64,000 nt of DNA, from assembly GCF_033343995.1 (NCBI RefSeq), contig NZ_CP137573.1, positions 1,302,001-1,366,000 on the forward strand, read 5' to 3'. Positions 60,111 to 64,000 of this stretch are shown piece by piece. The notes below the pieces were generated by a model. That model had not been told where the DNA came from, made no database searches, and saw only the letters and a list, made by a program, of their open reading frames with translations. How positions within the stretch are numbered: the first letter of the stretch is position 1; every line of letters starts with the position of its first letter. Both the position numbers and the translations under genes were made by a program. This DNA comes from Streptomyces sp. HUAS YS2 (GTDB lineage: Bacteria > Actinomycetota > Actinomycetes > Streptomycetales > Streptomycetaceae).

Positions 60111-60160
60111 GCCCCGCCGGCCGCCCCGCCCGCCTCACCTCCTGCCGAAGGGCCCGCACC

Positions 60161-61069
60161 GTGAGCCGCCCGCGCAATCGCGCCCCGCGAACTCTCGCCC
60201 CGTACGCCTATGTCACCCCGTTCTTCGCCCTGTTCGCCGCCTTCGGGCTCTTCCCGCTGCTCTACACCGCGTTCGTCTCGCTCTACCGGGTCGAACTGCA
60301 GACCCCCGGCGACCTCCAGTGGCGGGGCCTCGGGAACTACACGGCGATCCTCGCCGACGACTACTTCTGGACGGCGCTGCGCAATACGTTCACGATCGGC
60401 GTGCTCTCCACCGTCCCGCAGCTCGCGACGGCCCTCGGGCTCGCGCACCTGCTGCACTACAAGCTGCGCGGCCGGACGTTCTTCCGTACCGCGATGCTGC
60501 TGCCGTACGCGACCTCGGTGGCCGCGGCCACCCTCGTCTTCGGCCAGCTCTTCGGCCGGGACTTCGGCCTGGTGAACTACGTCGTGGGGTTGGTCGGCCT
60601 GGGGCCGGTGGACTGGCAGAACGGCACCCTGGCCTCCCAGGTCGCCGTCTCGTCGATCGTCGTCTGGCGCTGGACCGGCTACAACGCGTTGATCTACCTG
60701 GCCGGCATGCAGTCGATCCCGGCCGAGCTGTACGAGGCGGCGGAGGTCGACGGGGCGTCCCGGTGGCGGCAGTTCGTCCATGTCACGCTGCCCGGGCTGC
60801 GCCCGACGATCGTCTTCACCGTCGTGGTGTCGACGATCGGCGCGACCCAGCTGTTCGGCGAGCCGCTGCTCTTCGAGGGCTCGGTCTCGGGCGGCATCTC
60901 GCACCAGTACCAGACCCTCGGGCTCTACCTGTACGAGCAGGGCTGGGGCTTCTTCCATCTGGGCCGGGCGGCCGCTGTCGCCTGGCTGATGTTCCTGCTG
61001 ATCGTGGTGCTCGTCGGGGTCAACGCCCTGCTCGCGCGCCGCCGTTCCCGCGAGGAGGTGCGCCGGTGA
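60161..61069 (+). CDS. sugar ABC transporter permease (first)
   Basis: 302 aa from a GTG start. Six membrane segments, including FFALFAAFGLFPLLYTAFVSL and GVLSTVPQLATALGLAHLL. The EAA loop LYEAAEVDGASRWRQFVHVTLPGLRP contacts the ATPase. It is the MalF-type half of the importer, paired with the next gene by a GTGA overlap. The gap of 50 bases to the binding-protein gene makes one operon likely. Confidence 0.93.
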   Translation: MSRPRNRAPRTLAPYAYVTPFFALFAAFGLFPLLYTAFVSLYRVELQTPGDLQWRGLGNYTAILADDYFWTALRNTFTIGVLSTVPQLATALGLAHLLHYKLRGRTFFRTAMLLPYATSVAAATLVFGQLFGRDFGLVNYVVGLVGLGPVDWQNGTLASQVAVSSIVVWRWTGYNALIYLAGMQSIPAELYEAAEVDGASRWRQFVHVTLPGLRPTIVFTVVVSTIGATQLFGEPLLFEGSVSGGISHQYQTLGLYLYEQGWGFFHLGRAAAVAWLMFLLIVVLVGVNALLARRRSREEVRR

Positions 61070-61902
61070 GCGCCCGCGCCGGGCGGGCCGGGCACGGCGG
61101 GAGGATCACCTACACGGTGCTGATCCTGGCCGTGCTCGTCTCCGCCTTCCCGTTCTACTGGACGATCGTCGCCGCGAGCCGGTCCAACGCGGACCTCGCA
61201 CAGGTGCCGCCGAGCCTGCTGCCCGGACCGCATCTGCTGCGCAACGTGCGGGCCGTCCTGGAGGAGGCGGACATCGGCCGGGCGCTGCTCAACTCGCTGA
61301 TCGTCTCCGGCTCGATCACCGTCGGCACCGTCCTGTGCTGCACCCTGGCCGGTTTCGCCTTCGCCAAGCTGCGCTTCCGGGGCCGGAACGCGCTGCTCAC
61401 GCTGACCGTGGGCACGATGATGATCCCGCCGCAGCTGGGGGTGATCCCGCTGTTCATGGTGATCGCCGAGCTGGGCTGGGTGAACCAGTTGCGGGCGGTG
61501 ATCCTGCCGGGTCTCGTGTCGGCCTTCGGGGTCTTCTTCATGCGCCAGTTCCTCGTGCAGGCGCTGCCCGACGAGCTGATCGAGGCCGCCCGGGTCGACG
61601 GGGCCTCCTCGGCACGGATCTTCCGCTCGATCGTGCTGCCGGTGGCCAGGCCGGGGATGGCGGTGCTCGGTCTGCTGACCTTCATGGCCGCCTGGAACGA
61701 CTTCTTCTGGCCGGTCGTCGCGCTCTCGTCGTCCGAACCGACGGTGCAGGTGGCCCTGCGGCAGCTCGGCGGCGGCTACGTCCACGACCAGTCCGTGGTC
61801 ATGGCGGGCACCCTGCTCGGCACCCTGCCCGTGCTGCTGGTCTTCGGCCTGCTCGGGCGGCAGATCGTCGGCGGCATCATGCAGGGCGCGGTCAAGGGCT
61901 GA
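61066..61902 (+). CDS. sugar ABC transporter permease (second)
   Basis: 278 aa from a GTG start overlapping the previous stop. MalG-type: membrane segments such as YTVLILAVLVSAFPFYWTIVAAS, and the EAA loop LIEAARVDGASSARIFRSIVLPVARPG. It completes the translocation pore. No ATPase is encoded nearby, which fits the general use of MsiK by Streptomyces sugar importers. Confidence 0.93.
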   Translation: MSARAGRAGHGGRITYTVLILAVLVSAFPFYWTIVAASRSNADLAQVPPSLLPGPHLLRNVRAVLEEADIGRALLNSLIVSGSITVGTVLCCTLAGFAFAKLRFRGRNALLTLTVGTMMIPPQLGVIPLFMVIAELGWVNQLRAVILPGLVSAFGVFFMRQFLVQALPDELIEAARVDGASSARIFRSIVLPVARPGMAVLGLLTFMAAWNDFFWPVVALSSSEPTVQVALRQLGGGYVHDQSVVMAGTLLGTLPVLLVFGLLGRQIVGGIMQGAVKG

Positions 61903-61964
61903 GCCTTCTCCACTCATGCTGACCTTCTCTCACATCCGGCGACACTCAAGGGAGTTCCTCGTCC

Positions 61965-63347
61965 ATGAACATCGCGCTGAAGTTCCCGGCCGGTTTCCGC
62001 TGGGGTGCGGCGACCGCGGCGTACCAGATCGAGGGGGCGGCGGCCGAGGACGGCCGCACGCCGTCGATCTGGGACACGTTCAGCCGGGTCCCGGGCCGGG
62101 TGCGCAACGGCGACACCGGCGACATCGCCGCCGACCACTACCACCGGATGCCCGAGGACGTCGCCCTGATGCGGGAGCTGGGGCTCACCGACTACCGGTT
62201 CTCGATCGGCTGGCCCCGCGTACAGCCGACCGGACGGGGGCCGGCGCTGCAGAAGGGCCTGGACTTCTACCGCCGGCTCGCGGACGCGCTGCTCGACGCC
62301 GGGATCCGGCCGGTGGCCACCCTCTACCACTGGGACCTGCCGCAGGAGCTGGAGGAGGCGGGCGGCTGGCCGCACCGCGACACCGCGGAGCGGTTCGCCG
62401 AGTACGCGGCGCTGGCCGCGGACGCGCTCGGCGACCGGGTCGTCACCTGGACCACCCTGAACGAGCCCTGGTGCGCGGCGTTCCTCGGCTACTCCTCCGG
62501 GGTGCACGCCCCCGGCCGTACGGACCCGGCCGCCGCGCTGCGCGCCGCGCACCATCTGAACCTGGCGCACGGCCGCGCGGTCGCGGCGCTCCGCGCGGCG
62601 CTGCCCACCCCGGCCGAGATCTCGCTGACGCTCAACGTGCACGCCGTGCGCCCGCTCTCGGACGCCCCGGCGGACGTGGCCGCGGCCCGCCGGATCGACG
62701 CGGTGGGCAACCGGATCTTCCTCGACCCGGTGTTCCACGGCCGACTGCCCGCCGACCTGATCGAGGACACGGCCGGGCTCACCGACTGGTCCTTCGTGCA
62801 CGACGGGGACCTGCGGGCGGTGAGCGCACCGGTCGACTCGCTCGGCGTGAACTACTACTCCCCCACGGTCGCCGCCGCGGGCCCGCCGGAGCCGTCCGGC
62901 GAGCCCTCCCCGTGGCCGGGCGCCGCCGGGCGGGTGCGGCTGGTGCCCGCGCCCGGTCCGCGCACGGCGATGGACTGGCCGGTGGACGCGGACGGACTGT
63001 ACGAGGTACTGACCCGGCTCTCGGGCGAGCTCCCCGGGACGCCGCTCCTCGTCACCGAGAACGGGGCGGCGTACGACGACTACGCCGACCCGTCGGGCGC
63101 GGTGCACGACCCGGAGCGGGTGGCCTACCTGGACGCGCACCTCGCGGCGGTGCACCGGGCGATCGGGGCCGGCGCGGACGTGCGCGGCTACTTCCTCTGG
63201 TCGCTGCTCGACAACTTCGAGTGGGCGTACGGCTACGGCAGGCGGTTCGGGATCGTGCACGTGGACTTCGCGTCCCAGCGCCGCACGCCCAAGGACAGCG
63301 CCCACTGGTACGCGGGGGTCATCGCGCGGGGCGGACTCGGCCGCTGA
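61965..63347 (+). CDS. GH1 family beta-glucosidase
   Basis: 460 aa. The acid/base Glu is E167 in TLNEPW and the nucleophile E365 in [22 protein letters not shown] is the typical N-terminus and LYHWDLPQ contributes to the -1 site. There is no signal peptide, so it hydrolyses imported beta-glucosides or cello-oligosaccharides in the cytoplasm, like BglC of ceb loci. It is the last gene of the LacI-controlled operon, 62 bases after the second permease. Its 3' end overlaps the convergent MpaB-type gene by 29 bases. Confidence 0.94.
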   Translation: MNIALKFPAGFRWGAATAAYQIEGAAAEDGRTPSIWDTFSRVPGRVRNGDTGDIAADHYHRMPEDVALMRELGLTDYRFSIGWPRVQPTGRGPALQKGLDFYRRLADALLDAGIRPVATLYHWDLPQELEEAGGWPHRDTAERFAEYAALAADALGDRVVTWTTLNEPWCAAFLGYSSGVHAPGRTDPAAALRAAHHLNLAHGRAVAALRAALPTPAEISLTLNVHAVRPLSDAPADVAAARRIDAVGNRIFLDPVFHGRLPADLIEDTAGLTDWSFVHDGDLRAVSAPVDSLGVNYYSPTVAAAGPPEPSGEPSPWPGAAGRVRLVPAPGPRTAMDWPVDADGLYEVLTRLSGELPGTPLLVTENGAAYDDYADPSGAVHDPERVAYLDAHLAAVHRAIGAGADVRGYFLWSLLDNFEWAYGYGRRFGIVHVDFASQRRTPKDSAHWYAGVIARGGLGR

Positions 63348-64000
63348 GCCGGGCCTCGCGACGGGCACGGCGGGCGAGCGGCAGGTAGCGCAGCCGCTCG
63401 GGCAGCACGGGGACGACGGCACGCACCACCCGGCAGAACCGGCGCAGCGCCCGTTCCTGCCCGTCGGTCCACTCCAGGCCGAGCGCGGCGCGGGCGTCGG
63501 GCGGCATGAGGCCGACGGTGAGGAAGGCGCGCAACCGCAGGAAGCGGGGCACGATCACCGGCCACAGCGCGCGCAGGAGCAGCCGCAGCGGCCGCGGTCC
63601 GTAGTCGGGTACGGGCATCGCCACGTCGGTCGCGAGCAGTTCGCGGACGACGGTGTTGGCCTCCAGCTCGTCGGCGAGGACCTTGCGGTAGTACGGCCAG
63701 AACTCCTCGACGGTCTGCGGCATGTCCCGGTCGTGGATGCCGAGGACCCGGCCGACCTGGAGCCACTCCGCGTAGAGCTGCCGTTCCTGTGCCTCGGAGA
63801 GGGGCCGGACGAGGTGGCTGAGCCCGTGCTGGTAGACGGGGAAGCCGGTGGCGTGCACCCAGGCGTAGTTCGCCGGGGTCAGCGCGTGGTACGGACGGCC
63901 GCGGGTGTCGGTGCCCTGGATGGTGCGGTGCAGCCGCCGCAGCCGGCGGCCCTCCTCGGCGGCCGCGTCGCCCCCGTACACCCAGAGCTGGAGGGAGCGC
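63319..64000 (-). CDS. oxygenase MpaB family protein (DUF2236), 5' end outside window
   Basis: At least 226 residues; the frame stays open to the window edge ([24 protein letters not shown]), so the N-terminus is missing. The visible part fits the MpaB/DUF2236 fold: [38 protein letters not shown], then [21 protein letters not shown]. The family, named after rubber-degrading and mycophenolic-acid enzymes, has a haem-binding helical core, with the conserved His in AWVHAT; the substrate is unknown. A downstream basic tail ([17 protein letters not shown]) ends the protein. Confidence 0.85.
   Translation of the reverse strand, partial: RSLQLWVYGGDAAAEEGRRLRRLHRTIQGTDTRGRPYHALTPANYAWVHATGFPVYQHGLSHLVRPLSEAQERQLYAEWLQVGRVLGIHDRDMPQTVEEFWPYYRKVLADELEANTVVRELLATDVAMPVPDYGPRPLRLLLRALWPVIVPRFLRLRAFLTVGLMPPDARAALGLEWTDGQERALRRFCRVVRAVVPVLPERLRYLPLARRARREARLSGRVRPAR

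Overview
The window is about 70% or more G+C, with GC-rich third codon positions, frequent GTG starts and many 4-base start/stop overlaps. Together with a complete actinobacterial-type hopanoid operon, a ydaO-type leader on a LysM/M23 cell-wall hydrolase and an SCO6745-family protein, this points to a Streptomyces (or very close relative) chromosome. From memory, the stretch from the SCO6745-family gene back through idi, the zinc exporter and the hopanoid genes follows the S. coelicolor SCO674x-SCO677x order. I see no tRNA, rRNA, CRISPR array, prophage or origin.

Layout. 1-1.4 kb: three small genes (unknown protein, 63-aa membrane protein, low-affinity iron-permease-like protein). 1.54-2.42 kb: an apparently complete IS5-family insertion sequence with inverted repeats, CTAG target duplication and a -1 frameshift in its transposase. 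2.4-9.1 kb: a DUF6745 gene with its small partner, divergent from a five-gene coupled cassette of the STM4015-STM4014-STM4013-STM4012-STM4011 families (LRR protein, ATP-grasp-like enzyme, sulfatase-fold hydrolase, two radical SAM enzymes). Its biochemical role is unknown. 9.1-12.6 kb: SGNH hydrolase, LysM/M23 endopeptidase with a c-di-AMP riboswitch, tyrosine phosphatase, DUF6126 miniprotein.

12.6-26.3 kb: the hopanoid operon on the minus strand, read as hpnC-hpnD-(48-aa ORF)-hpnE-polyprenyl synthase-shc-hpnG-hpnH-ispG-dxs-aminotransferase, followed by an XRE/cupin regulator and DUF6126. It covers farnesyl diphosphate to squalene (HpnCDE), cyclisation to hopene (Shc), addition of adenosine (HpnH), loss of adenine (HpnG) and side-chain amination (aminotransferase), with dxs and ispG raising precursor supply. 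idi sits 12 kb away.

26.6-34.4 kb: a TetR regulator, then a minus-strand cell-envelope cluster (two CDP-alcohol phosphotransferases, nucleotidyltransferase, sn-glycerol-1-phosphate-dehydrogenase-like enzyme, family 2 glycosyltransferase, TagGH-like ABC exporter) that looks like a pathway for an unknown glycerol- or alditol-phosphate glycolipid or polymer. 34.7-50.4 kb: housekeeping and accessory genes: galE, a zitB-like zinc exporter with a candidate Zur box, a methyltransferase-GNAT fusion with an attenuator-like leader, idi, an anti-sigma-type ATPase, an atypical crotonase, a DJ-1/GlxA pair, Tex, an ABC-F ATPase and an FAD oxidase. 50.4-57.4 kb: BCCT transporter and three exported peptidases (M14, S15, M1). 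57.4-63.3 kb: a LacI-controlled sugar ABC transporter with a GH1 beta-glucosidase and palindromic operators. 63.3-64 kb: an MpaB-type oxygenase cut by the window edge.
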